64,000 nucleotides of DNA from an uncultured Clostridia bacterium (GTDB lineage Bacteria; Bacillota; Clostridia; Christensenellales; Aristaeellaceae), in NCBI GenBank assembly GCA_934675735.1, contig CAKURR010000005.1:1-64000 (forward strand). Reading direction: 5' to 3'. Position numbers and translations under genes: made by a program. Positions within the stretch are counted from its first letter, which is position 1. Each line of letters opens with the position of its first letter. Below the pieces are notes generated by a model that worked only from the letters and a program-made list of their open reading frames with translations, did not search any database and was not told where the DNA came from. Below are positions 1 to 7,523 of this stretch, in pieces.

Positions 1-382
1 GGGTAGTCTGCATCGGACTCGAACCGTTTCATTTTGCCTGAAATCCCGCACAGCGGGCGGCAAAATGAAACCTCCATTGATGTGAACGAAAAAACCTTGC
101 AGGCATTTCTGCCTGCAAGGTTTTACTTGGTGGTCTGTACTGGACTCGAACCGTTTCATTTTGTCTGAAATCCCGCACAGCGGGCGGCAAAATGAAACCT
201 CCATCGATGTGAACAAAAAAAACCTTGCAAGCATTCTGCTTACAAGGTTTTACTTGGTGGTCTGTACTGGACTCGAACCGTTTCATTTTGCCTGAAATCC
301 CGCACAGCGGGCGGCAAAATGAAACCTCCATCGATGTGAACGAAAAAAACCTTGCAAGCATTTCTGCCTGCAAGGTTTTACT
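1..382 (-). repeat. Tandem array of three tRNA-Val-fragment/palindrome/terminator units
   Basis: Three units of about 127-128 bp precede the intact tRNA gene in plus coordinates, so they lie downstream of it in transcription. Each has a copy of the 25-nt tRNA 3' end including CCA (about 1-25 diverged, 128-152, 255-279). Next comes a 46-bp palindrome (26-71, 153-198, 280-325) with 13-bp arms GTTTCATTTTGCC/GGCAAAATGAAAC and an inner CCCGC/GCGGG stem. A 16-bp match to the tRNA anticodon arm follows (ending near 88, 214, 342). Each unit closes with a CTTGCA-rich hairpin and T/A tract (89-125, 215-252, 343-380). The tRNA 5' half is absent from every unit. The left unit runs into the window edge, so the array may continue. 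Origin and function are unknown; tandem duplication or integrase attachment-site remnants are the simplest explanations. Confidence 0.85.
343..380 (-). terminator. Intrinsic terminator of the tRNA-Val gene
   Basis: Directly downstream of the tRNA in minus orientation. The hairpin arms are AAAACCTTGCAGGCA and its near-complement, followed by a run of seven T residues on the minus strand. The same hairpin closes the other two repeat units (89-125 and 215-252). Confidence 0.75.
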
Positions 383-458
383 TGGTGGTCTGTACTGGAC
401 TCGAACCAGTGACCCCATCGATGTGAACGATGTGCTCTACCAACTGAGCCAACAGACC
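383..458 (-). tRNA. tRNA-Val (anticodon CAC)
   Basis: Read on the minus strand, the sequence folds as a complete cloverleaf. The acceptor stem is GGTCTGT/ACAGACC, the D-arm is GCTC...GAGC, and the anticodon stem CATCG/CGATG encloses the loop TTCACAT, so the anticodon is CAC and reads GTG. The T-arm is ACTGG TTCGAGT CCAGT, followed by discriminator A and an encoded CCA. Only this copy is intact; the three neighbouring units keep fragments of its 3' half. Confidence 0.96.
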
Positions 459-479
459 ACATTACTTGGAACGAAAAAT

Positions 480-508
480 AGTATAGCATGACGCGGCGGC
501 ATTGTCAA
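480..508 (-). promoter_or_regulatory. Sigma-A promoter of tRNA-Val
   Basis: On the minus strand a perfect -35 TTGACA (503-508) is followed by a 17-bp spacer and -10 TATACT (480-485). The expected start of transcription is about 15 nt before the mature tRNA 5' end. Confidence 0.85.
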
Positions 509-570
509 CCCCGAATTTCAATTTTTTGTAAGGAATCCGCATGCGTCTTTCTTTATGGCGGGCTTTGTGT

Positions 571-576
571 TATAAT
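571..576 (+). promoter_or_regulatory. Probable extended -10 promoter of the polysaccharide operon
   Basis: TGTTATAAT supplies a TGn-extended consensus -10 (TATAAT at 571-576), 48 nt before the first operon start codon. The -35 region is weak. It lies back to back with the tRNA promoter. Confidence 0.5.
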
Positions 577-623
577 CAATCGGATACCATTGTGATTATT
601 TGTCAGGAAGTTGGGAGATAAGC

Positions 624-1655
624 ATGCAGCTGCCTTTCATTTCGGTGATTTTGCCCGTGCGCAACGAGGAGCGCTATATCGCCGCGTGCGTGGACTCCAT
701 TTTTTCGCAGGATTACCCCGCGGAGAAGATGGAGGTCATTTTTGTGGACGGCCGTTCGGAGGATCGCACGGTCGAGATGCTGCATGCCATGCAGAAGGAT
801 CATCCGCAGATCGTGGTGCTGGATAACCCGAACCGCACCGTGCCGTATGCGATGAACATCGGCATTGCCCACAGCGGCGCGCCCGTCATCGTGCGTCTGG
901 ATGCGCACGCGGAATATCCGGCGGACTATATCCGCCTGTCTGTGGAGACGCTGCTCACGCAGGACTGCGACAACGCGGGCGGCGTGTTTGAAACGCACGG
1001 GCGCGGGTTCATGGGCGAGGCCATCGCGGAGATGCTTAAAACGCCGCTGGGCGTGGGCAACGCGACCTACCGCCTGACGACGGAGGACGGGTATGTGGAT
1101 ACCGTGCCCTTCGGCTGCTTCAAGCGGGAGCTGTTTGACCGCATCGGCGGGTTTGACGAGCGCATGACCCGCAATCAGGATAACGAGCTGAATTTCCGCA
1201 TCCGCAAAAACGGCGGCAAAATCTACCTCAACCACAACATCCGCGTGCAGTATTACTGCCGCGACACGATGCGCGGCATCATGAAAATGGGCTATATGAA
1301 CGGCAAGTGGAACGTCATCACGATGACGCTCGTGCCCGGCTCGATGGGCGTGCGCCACTTTGTGCCGCTGGCGTTTGTGCTCTCCACCATTCTGCTCGTG
1401 CTGCTCACACTGTTTACGCGGAGCATGCTCTTCGGCGGGCTGCTGGCACTGGAATGGGGCGCGTATCTGCTGCTGGATTTCTTCTATTCTTACACCATCG
1501 CCAAGGAGAAGGGATGGAAGTTCCTGCCGGTTGAAATCATCCTCTATCCGGCGTTCCACTTTGCTTACGGCTTCGGCTCGCTGTGCGGCATTGCGGCGCT
1601 GCCGAAATTCGTGAAGGCCGAAAAGGAGAAGAAAAAGGCGGGTGACAAGCGGTGA
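624..1655 (+). CDS. Family 2 glycosyltransferase, ExoA-like, with C-terminal membrane segments
   Basis: A 343-aa protein that opens with the GT-A fold signature ISVILPVRNEERYI and has a D-x-H metal/nucleotide site (VRLDAHAEYP). Residues about 240-330 contain hydrophobic stretches, which fits an ExoA-type enzyme acting at the inner membrane face on a lipid-linked saccharide. The ATG at 624 is chosen because GGGAG lies 6 nt upstream; an in-frame TTG at 600 lacks such a site. It is the first gene of the polysaccharide operon, and its stop overlaps the GTG start of the next gene, indicating translational coupling. The sugar donor cannot be told from sequence. Confidence 0.85.
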   Translation: MQLPFISVILPVRNEERYIAACVDSIFSQDYPAEKMEVIFVDGRSEDRTVEMLHAMQKDHPQIVVLDNPNRTVPYAMNIGIAHSGAPVIVRLDAHAEYPADYIRLSVETLLTQDCDNAGGVFETHGRGFMGEAIAEMLKTPLGVGNATYRLTTEDGYVDTVPFGCFKRELFDRIGGFDERMTRNQDNELNFRIRKNGGKIYLNHNIRVQYYCRDTMRGIMKMGYMNGKWNVITMTLVPGSMGVRHFVPLAFVLSTILLVLLTLFTRSMLFGGLLALEWGAYLLLDFFYSYTIAKEKGWKFLPVEIILYPAFHFAYGFGSLCGIAALPKFVKAEKEKKKAGDKR

Positions 1656-2752
1656 GCGTGCTGCATATCTGCTGCAACCTCGCCGGTTCGACCGTCTTTC
1701 CGCAGTTGTTTGAAGCGCTTGATGCGCAGGGACTTGAGCAGATTGTGTTCGTGCCGGAAAAGCGCGCGGAGGATTTGACCAAAAACGAGCCGCGCGGGGT
1801 GAAAACCGTTCGCGCGATGACGGTGAAGCGAAGTGACGCGCTGTTTTTCTTCCGCAAGGCGCAGAGGAGCGTTCCGGCGATTGAAAAGCAGGTCGATTTG
1901 TCGGGCGTGACGCTGATTCACGCGCACACGCTCTTTACCGACGGCTCGATTGCCGCGCGTCTGGCGACAAAGCACGGCCTGCCGTATGTCGTCACGCTGC
2001 GATACAGCGATATAGAAGCGATTTGGAAATATGAGCCGCATCTGCGGCCGCTGGCGCGAAGAATTCTGCGCGGCGCGGCGCGGGTGGTCTGCCTCGGCGG
2101 CGCGGCGAAGGAGAAGGTGCTCGGCTGGTTTTCGGGCGCGGCGCGGAATGCGCTGGCCGAAAAGCTGTGCGTCATTCCCAACGGCATTGACCCCGCGTGG
2201 CTGGACGGCGCGCCCCGAACCGCGCCGCGCGACCCCGTGCGTGTGGGCTTTGCGGGGCTGATGAACGAACGGAAGCATCCGCTGGATGCGCTGAATGCGG
2301 CGCATGCGGCGTGCGGCGTGATGGTTGCGTGCGGCGACGGGCCGTTGAAAGCGCAGTTCTGCGCGGCGATGCGGCCCGATGACCGCTATGCGGGGCGCAT
2401 ATCGGGCATGGACGCGATGAAGGCGTTCTATGCGGATTGCGACGTGCTGCTTGTGCCGTCCTCGGCGGAGACATTCGGCATGGTCTATCTGGAAGCGATG
2501 AGCCAAGGCGTGCCCGTGCTGTATACAAAAGGGCAGGGCTTTGACGGCCAGTTTGCGGAGGGCGAAGTCGGCTTTGCCGTGCCGTGCGGCGATGTGCATG
2601 CCCAGGCCGAAGCGTTGAAGCGGGTTGTGCAGGGGTATGAGAAGAGGTCGCGGCGGTGCGTGGAAGGCGCCGAAGGGTATGCGTGGCCGAGAGTTGCGGG
2701 AATGTGGATGAAGCTGTATCAAGAAATTTGCGTTGAGAAACGTGGGGCATGA
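1652..2752 (+). CDS. Family 4 glycosyltransferase (GT-B fold)
   Basis: A 366-aa protein starting with GTG inside the previous gene's stop (4-nt overlap). The N-terminal Rossmann-like half includes the segment LIHAHTLFTDGS. The C-terminal donor-binding half carries VPSSAETFGMVYLEAM, the E-x7-E motif of GT4 retaining enzymes, and an N-G-I-D segment (IPNGIDPAWL). It probably adds one sugar to the lipid-linked repeat unit at the cytoplasmic face of the membrane. Donor and linkage are unknown. Confidence 0.87.
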   Translation: MSVLHICCNLAGSTVFPQLFEALDAQGLEQIVFVPEKRAEDLTKNEPRGVKTVRAMTVKRSDALFFFRKAQRSVPAIEKQVDLSGVTLIHAHTLFTDGSIAARLATKHGLPYVVTLRYSDIEAIWKYEPHLRPLARRILRGAARVVCLGGAAKEKVLGWFSGAARNALAEKLCVIPNGIDPAWLDGAPRTAPRDPVRVGFAGLMNERKHPLDALNAAHAACGVMVACGDGPLKAQFCAAMRPDDRYAGRISGMDAMKAFYADCDVLLVPSSAETFGMVYLEAMSQGVPVLYTKGQGFDGQFAEGEVGFAVPCGDVHAQAEALKRVVQGYEKRSRRCVEGAEGYAWPRVAGMWMKLYQEICVEKRGA

Positions 2753-2792
2753 AGCGTTGCCTGCGGGCAATGCGGGGACGCGCTCCGCTGGG

Positions 2793-3003
2793 CCTAGGGG
2801 ATTAGGGGGAGATTTCGACCTCTCCCCCTAAATCCCCTAGGAACCCCATTACCCCCTCTGAAACGAGCAGGGACACCCTGCACCCGGGAACGGGGGGCTA
2901 CGTCCCGAACGATTTCGCCCTGCGGGGCGCGTTCGGGGGCTGGGGTTACGAGGGAAACTGCGGGTTTGCGGCTAAAAAATGTAGGGGCGCGCGTGGCGCG
3001 TCC
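2793..3003. repeat. Cluster of four to five intergenic palindromes
   Basis: The 289-bp gap between the two GT4 genes is filled with hairpins. The largest, 2793-2841, has about 20 paired bases (CCTAGGGGA...TCCCCTAGG outer arms, one bulge). Others are CAGGG/CCCTG near 2868-2880, CCCGAACG/CGTTCGGG near 2905-2938, and an inverted copy of the GGACGCGC...GCGCCCCTAC repeat at 2981-3003. A partial TTGGGGC/GCCCAA stem follows just before the next ribosome binding site. This is the only long gap within the cluster's first four genes. Confidence 0.75.
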
Positions 3004-3041
3004 GTGGGGTTTGGGGCAGAGCCCAAAAAGGAGGTGACCGA

Positions 3042-4238
3042 ATGCGAATCCTGATGATGATTCATCGGCTGGCGGATAATTCGCCGTACTGCTTTTATGT
3101 GCACGAGCAGGCGAAGGCTCTGCGGGCACAGGGGCACGACGTGACGGTCATCTCCTGTGTGGGCACGATGCCGCTGATGAAAAAGCTTCGTCCCGCGCTG
3201 GCCGAGACGGACGAACGGACGCCGAAAGCGGACGTCATCGACGGCATTCCCGTATATTTTCCGCGCTGTCTGACGATGGGCAACGCGGGCGAAAGGCTGC
3301 TGGGCGGCTATCCGATGTACCGCGCGGCGCTGCCGATTGCCCGAAAGCTGCACGCCGAAAAGCCGTTTGATATCATTCACGCGCACATGCTCCCCCGAGA
3401 GGGGCACGCGGGGCGGCTGCTGGGGCGGGAGCTGGGCGTGCCCGTCGCGCTGACGGTGCACGGTACGGACGTATTCCATTACTTCATCCCCGGCCAAACG
3501 CCGTGGAAGCGCAACGTCGAAACGGCGCGGAGCGTCGATGCGCTGATGGCGGTTTCGAGCCTGCTGCTCTCGCGCGTCGCGCCGTATCGCGGGGCGGGGA
3601 AAATCAGCCGCGTCGTTCAAAACGGCGTGGACCTCTCGCTTGTGCCGGAAAACGAGACGCACAGGCCGCGCTCGGTGATTTCCGTCGGCACGCTTAAGGC
3701 GAGAAAGTGCATGGATAAAACGCTGGAGGCGTTCGCGCGTCTGGCGGATGAATATCGCGACGCGACGCTGACCATCGTGGGCATCGGCGAGATGGAGGGG
3801 CAGCTGAAAGCGCGAATCGCCGAGCTGAACCTGCAAAACCGCGTGACGCTGACGGGCGGCCTGCCGCACGAAGAGGTGCTGCGGCGGATGGCGCAGAGCG
3901 ACCTGTTCGTTTTGCCCAGCTGGGGCGAGGGATACGGCATTGTCTACATCGAGGCGATGGCGGCAGGCTGCATCGCCGTCGGCGCGCAGAACGAGGGTAT
4001 TGCCGATACCATTACGGACAGCGAAAACGGCTTTCTGGTGCCCGCCGCCGACACGGACGCGGTGGAAGCGGTCATGCGCGCCGTGTTCGCCCGGCCTGAA
4101 GCATATGAAGCGCTGCGGGCGCGCGGCACGCGCGACGCGCGGAAACTGACATGGGCGCACAACGCCGAAATCACCGCGGGGGTTTACCGCGAAGCCATCG
4201 AGCATTGGAGGAAAGAACATGCGCAAGCAGGGCATTGA
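3042..4238 (+). CDS. Family 4 glycosyltransferase (GT-B fold)
   Basis: A 398-aa protein with a strong AAGGAGG site upstream of ATG. The acceptor half contains IIHAHMLPREG and VHGTDVFHYF. The donor half contains SVGTLKARKCMDKTLEA and EGYGIVYIEAMAAG with the E-x7-E catalytic/nucleotide motif. It resembles GT4 enzymes of capsule and exopolysaccharide clusters. Its 3' end overlaps the next gene by 20 nt, so the two are probably translated together. Donor specificity is not assignable. Confidence 0.88.
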   Translation: MRILMMIHRLADNSPYCFYVHEQAKALRAQGHDVTVISCVGTMPLMKKLRPALAETDERTPKADVIDGIPVYFPRCLTMGNAGERLLGGYPMYRAALPIARKLHAEKPFDIIHAHMLPREGHAGRLLGRELGVPVALTVHGTDVFHYFIPGQTPWKRNVETARSVDALMAVSSLLLSRVAPYRGAGKISRVVQNGVDLSLVPENETHRPRSVISVGTLKARKCMDKTLEAFARLADEYRDATLTIVGIGEMEGQLKARIAELNLQNRVTLTGGLPHEEVLRRMAQSDLFVLPSWGEGYGIVYIEAMAAGCIAVGAQNEGIADTITDSENGFLVPAADTDAVEAVMRAVFARPEAYEALRARGTRDARKLTWAHNAEITAGVYREAIEHWRKEHAQAGH

Positions 4239-5532
4239 CGGAACGGGAATGCTCAACCTGTATGACAGAGTGACGGGCATTTTCAACGAAATCTTTGATT
4301 CGCGGCTGCTGACCGCGGCGGTTTTCGCGTTGGTCGGCTATTGCTCGCTGTTCACGCAGCGGAAATTCCCGATGCGCTGGATGATTTTTGTGCTTTTCGG
4401 CATGATTCTGCTGGCGTTTGTGACGCTGACGGCGCGCACGCCCGGGCAGAAGGCGCGCGTGCGCTTTCACAAGGGCATGGCGGGGCTGTGGTTTGCGCTG
4501 CACGGGATGATGGTGATTTCCGGCCTGTTTTATCAGGACTGGCTGCCGGAGAGCGTGCCGCTGCTCATCTGCTATCCGATTGTGTTTTCGGTGTTCGCCT
4601 CGCGCGACGACGATTCCACGTTTCGCTCGATTCTGCGCGGCGCGGTGTTCGCGGTGCTGCCGTTTCTGGCGTGGTCGTATGTGTCCGTGCCGCTGAGTTT
4701 TGCCTACCCGGGCTATAAGGGCGTTTTCTACGACGCGAACTGCCTGTCGATGTGCTGCATTGTGATGGCGACGGCGGCGCTGCTGCTGGCCTATGCGAAC
4801 TTTGCGGAAAAGAAGATGAAATCCGCGCTGGCGTATCTGCTGCTGGGCGTTTGGGCGGCGGTCACGCTGCTGGCGACGCTCTCGCGCTCGGGTCTGCTGG
4901 CGTTTGCGGGTGTGGTGGTGATTTTGGTTGCGGCGATTATCGCGGGCACGGCGAAACACCCGAAGCGGCTGCTGGCGCTGCTGGCGGTGTTCATTGCGCT
5001 CTGCGGCGCTGCGGGCGTGAAGATTACGAAGGACAAGATGTATGAAGCGGCGGTGGAGGATTACAACCTGGCCGTTTACAACCACGAGACCTACGGCAAC
5101 CCGATTACCGTGCCCAAGCCGGAGGACAGGACAATCAGCATGGACGACCTGACCAGCGACCGCTGGGGCATTTGGATGACCATTCTGGAAAACTTGACCT
5201 GGAACGGCCACAAGGACAGCGTCATCTGGGAATGGGTGGCGAAGGACGGCGCGGGCGAGCGCCACTTCAACGCGCACAACGCGTTTTTCGGCGTGACCTA
5301 CAACAACGGCTTCATCGCGGGCATTCTGCTGGTCTGCTACACGGTGCTGGCGTTCATCCGCGCGGTGAAATATTACTGGGCGCACCGCAAGACGAGCGCG
5401 TATGCGGCCACGCCGCTGGCGTTCTGCACGGTGTTCATTTTGGTGGGCATATTTGAGTCGGTGTATGCGCCGTTCTCGGTCATCGGCTGTGCGTATTTCC
5501 TGGTTCAGGCGCCGCTCTGGCGCGCGGAGTGA
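4219..5532 (+). CDS. Wzy/O-antigen-ligase-family polysaccharide polymerase or ligase
   Basis: A 437-aa polytopic membrane protein with about ten to twelve hydrophobic helices. It carries the family's TLSRSGLLAFAG segment and a large extracytoplasmic loop (about residues 285-355) ending in a conserved-type HFNAHNAFFG motif. Family members polymerise or ligate lipid-linked repeat units on the outer membrane face. The start is preceded by GGAGGAAAGAAC. As the only integral multi-TM protein of the cluster, polymerase is the likelier role. No Wzx flippase is present between 600 and 10122. Confidence 0.8.
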   Translation: MRKQGIDGTGMLNLYDRVTGIFNEIFDSRLLTAAVFALVGYCSLFTQRKFPMRWMIFVLFGMILLAFVTLTARTPGQKARVRFHKGMAGLWFALHGMMVISGLFYQDWLPESVPLLICYPIVFSVFASRDDDSTFRSILRGAVFAVLPFLAWSYVSVPLSFAYPGYKGVFYDANCLSMCCIVMATAALLLAYANFAEKKMKSALAYLLLGVWAAVTLLATLSRSGLLAFAGVVVILVAAIIAGTAKHPKRLLALLAVFIALCGAAGVKITKDKMYEAAVEDYNLAVYNHETYGNPITVPKPEDRTISMDDLTSDRWGIWMTILENLTWNGHKDSVIWEWVAKDGAGERHFNAHNAFFGVTYNNGFIAGILLVCYTVLAFIRAVKYYWAHRKTSAYAATPLAFCTVFILVGIFESVYAPFSVIGCAYFLVQAPLWRAE

Positions 5533-5553
5533 GGGGGAGTGTTGGGGGGAACG

Positions 5554-5597
5554 TTGGGGCGCTGCCCCAAACCCCGGCAGGGAACTGAGTTCCCTGC
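5554..5597. repeat. Dispersed hairpin module (stems A and B)
   Basis: Stem A is TTGGGGC-GCT-GCCCCAA at 5554-5570. Stem B is GCAGGGAAC-TGA-GTTCCCTGC at 5577-5597. This is the same architecture as the copies at 7327, 15209, 36122, 38582 and 41502, with different but still complementary stem sequences. Confidence 0.85.
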
Positions 5598-5621
5598 ACC
5601 TTCCACATGGGAGAGAAATCA

Positions 5622-6647
5622 ATGACAAATCCAAAAGTATCGATTATCATTCCGGTTTACGGCGCGGAAGCGTTTCTGCCGGACTGCATAGCCTCCCTGC
5701 GCGCGCAGACGCTTCGGGATATCGAGCTGATTTTCATCTGCGACGGCAGTCCGGATAACTCGCTGGCGATTCTGCGCAAGGTCGAGCCGCTGGACAGCCG
5801 CATCCGCGTGATTGCCTTTGAGGAAAACCAAGGCGTATCGGCGGCGCGCAACGCGGGTTTGGACGCGGCGCGGGGGGATTACATCGGCTTCTGCGACGGC
5901 GACGACTGGGCGGAGCCGCAGATGTTTGAAACGCTCTACCGCGCGGCGCAGGACAATCGGGCGGATATTTCGTTCTGCCGCGTGTTCAAGGACAGGGGCG
6001 ACAAGCGCGAAAACGTGCCGCTGGGCTTTGACGACGGCACGATGTTTGACCGCGAGGCTATCGGAAAAACGCTGATTCCCGCGATGCTGTCGAGGCCGAC
6101 GGACAGCGACGAGCTTCCGCTTTCGGGCTATACGCCGCGCAACCTGTTTCGGCGCGAGGTCATCGGCGGTCACCGCTTTCGGCCGGACATCCGATACGCG
6201 GAGGATTTGCTCTTCATCGTCACCTGCATGAAGGACGCAAACCGCGCCGTCGCGGTGGACAGGGCGTATTATCACTACCGCTTCCACAGCGGCAGCGTGA
6301 CGAAGCATTTCAGCTTCCACGTGCCGGAGAGCTATGAAAAATCCAACGACGCGCTGGAGGCGCTTTTGGCGGATAATCCCGAATGCGTGCGCCGCATGAA
6401 GATTCGCCGCCGCAAGATGGCGGTGAACACGGTGCGCAATTTCTGCTACCCCGGCACGCCCTATGCGTTCGGGGAGCGTGTGCGCCGCGCGCGGGCCTAT
6501 ATGAACAGGCCGGATATCGCCGCGCTGTTTGACGGCGTTCGGCCCCGCGATTACCCGATGCAGCTGGGCATGAAGCTGTTTTTGATGCAGCGGAAGATGG
6601 CGTTTACGATGTGCTTCCTGTTCACCTATGTGTTTGACAGGGTTTGA
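5622..6647 (+). CDS. Family 2 glycosyltransferase
   Basis: A 341-aa GT-A enzyme. The N-terminus reads VSIIIPVYGAEAFLPDCIAS, followed by ICDGSPDNSL and the acidic GFCDGDDWAEP site (DxD-like). The rest has no obvious membrane anchor beyond a hydrophobic C-terminus (FTMCFLFTYVFD). The ATG at 5622 is preferred over the in-frame ATG at 5607 because GGGAGA lies 6-7 nt upstream of it. It is related to EpsH/WaaE-like transferases that extend exopolysaccharide repeat units. It is separated from the polymerase gene by a palindromic repeat. Confidence 0.86.
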   Translation: MTNPKVSIIIPVYGAEAFLPDCIASLRAQTLRDIELIFICDGSPDNSLAILRKVEPLDSRIRVIAFEENQGVSAARNAGLDAARGDYIGFCDGDDWAEPQMFETLYRAAQDNRADISFCRVFKDRGDKRENVPLGFDDGTMFDREAIGKTLIPAMLSRPTDSDELPLSGYTPRNLFRREVIGGHRFRPDIRYAEDLLFIVTCMKDANRAVAVDRAYYHYRFHSGSVTKHFSFHVPESYEKSNDALEALLADNPECVRRMKIRRRKMAVNTVRNFCYPGTPYAFGERVRRARAYMNRPDIAALFDGVRPRDYPMQLGMKLFLMQRKMAFTMCFLFTYVFDRV

Positions 6648-6666
6648 CGAAAGACGGAGAGCGACG

Positions 6667-7323
6667 ATGCAGAAGAACGAAAAACCGATGGATATCGCCG
6701 AGGTGCTGGCGCGGCGGAAGCCGCAGCTGGCCGCCAAGCGCGCGATGGATATTTTGCTTTCGGCGTGCGCGCTGGCGGTGCTCTGGCCGCTGCTGCTGCT
6801 CATCGCGCTGGCGGTGGTCATCGACGACCCCGGGCCGGTGTTTTATCGGCAGGTGCGCATCGGCAGAGACGGCAAGCCGTTCCGCATTTTCAAGTTCCGC
6901 TCGATGGTGACGGATGCGGATAAAAAGGGCCTGGCCATTACTGTCGGGCGCGACAGGCGGATTACCCGCGTCGGCGCGATTCTGCGCAAGACCAAGCTTG
7001 ACGAGCTGGCGCAGCTGCTCAACGTCCTCTGCGGGCAGATGAGCTTTGTCGGCCCGCGTCCCGAGGTGGAGCGGTATGTGAAGCTCTATACGCCGTATCA
7101 GCGGCAGGTGCTGCTGGTGCGCCCGGGCATTACGGATTATGCGTCGATTGCCTATCGCAACGAAAACGACCTGCTCGCCGATGCGGACGACCCCGAAAAG
7201 ATGTACATCGAGCAGATTATGCCCGACAAAATCGAGCTGAACATGAAATATCTGCGGGAGATTTCGCCGCTTGCGGATATCAGGCTGATTTTCAAGACAA
7301 TCATCGCGGTTGTGAAGGGGTAA
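6667..7323 (+). CDS. Initiating sugar-1-phosphate transferase (PglC/WcaJ catalytic-domain type)
   Basis: A 218-aa bacterial sugar transferase (PF02397 type). Its order is a single N-terminal hydrophobic re-entrant helix (about 18-50), then PVFYRQVRIGRDGKPF, FKFRSM, the catalytic Asp-Glu dyad in KLDELAQLLNVL, and MSFVGPRPEV. This is the short monotopic form that transfers a sugar phosphate to undecaprenyl phosphate and begins the repeat unit. The ATG at 6667 follows GGAGAGCGACG. It is the last biosynthetic gene of the operon. Confidence 0.92.
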   Translation: MQKNEKPMDIAEVLARRKPQLAAKRAMDILLSACALAVLWPLLLLIALAVVIDDPGPVFYRQVRIGRDGKPFRIFKFRSMVTDADKKGLAITVGRDRRITRVGAILRKTKLDELAQLLNVLCGQMSFVGPRPEVERYVKLYTPYQRQVLLVRPGITDYASIAYRNENDLLADADDPEKMYIEQIMPDKIELNMKYLREISPLADIRLIFKTIIAVVKG

Positions 7324-7326
7324 ACG

Positions 7327-7512
7327 TTGGGACGCTGTCCCAAACCCTGCCAAGAACCTGAGGTTCTTGGAACTCCCATATTGTTTATCGCTGCGCGATA
7401 AACAAGGGAGATATGAAACTATTCGGTCATTTCCCCATCCACGCAGTGGATGGAAGGAGGGAAATCCAAGAACCTCAGGTTCTTGGTGGGGGATTGGGGG
7501 CAAAGCCCCCAA
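7327..7512. repeat. Two complete three-hairpin modules in opposite orientation
   Basis: The left module has stem A TTGGGAC/GTCCCAA (7327-7343), stem B CCAAGAACC/GGTTCTTGG (7350-7370) and stem C TTGTTTATCGC/GCGATAAACAA (7381-7404). The right module, inverted, has stem C CCATCCAC/GTGGATGG (7435-7453), stem B CCAAGAACC/GGTTCTTGG (7466-7486) and stem A TTGGGGGC/GCCCCCAA (7494-7512). They occupy nearly the entire gap between the PglC-like gene and the glycosidase gene. Confidence 0.88.
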
Positions 7513-7523
7513 AGGAGGTTACC

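Noticed and set aside
1..382. The tandem units could be mistaken for a CRISPR array.
   Set aside because: Only three long (~128 bp) units exist, the sequence between repeated parts is itself conserved rather than variable, the units contain tRNA parts and terminators, and no cas genes are in the window.
225..491. Open frames across the tRNA/repeat array on both strands.
   Set aside because: They translate tRNA and palindrome repeats, lack ribosome sites and change with each repeat copy.
7413..7523. N-terminal extension of the glycosidase-like protein.
   Set aside because: It translates the hairpin modules; the ATG at 7524 has a strong AAAGGAGG site.
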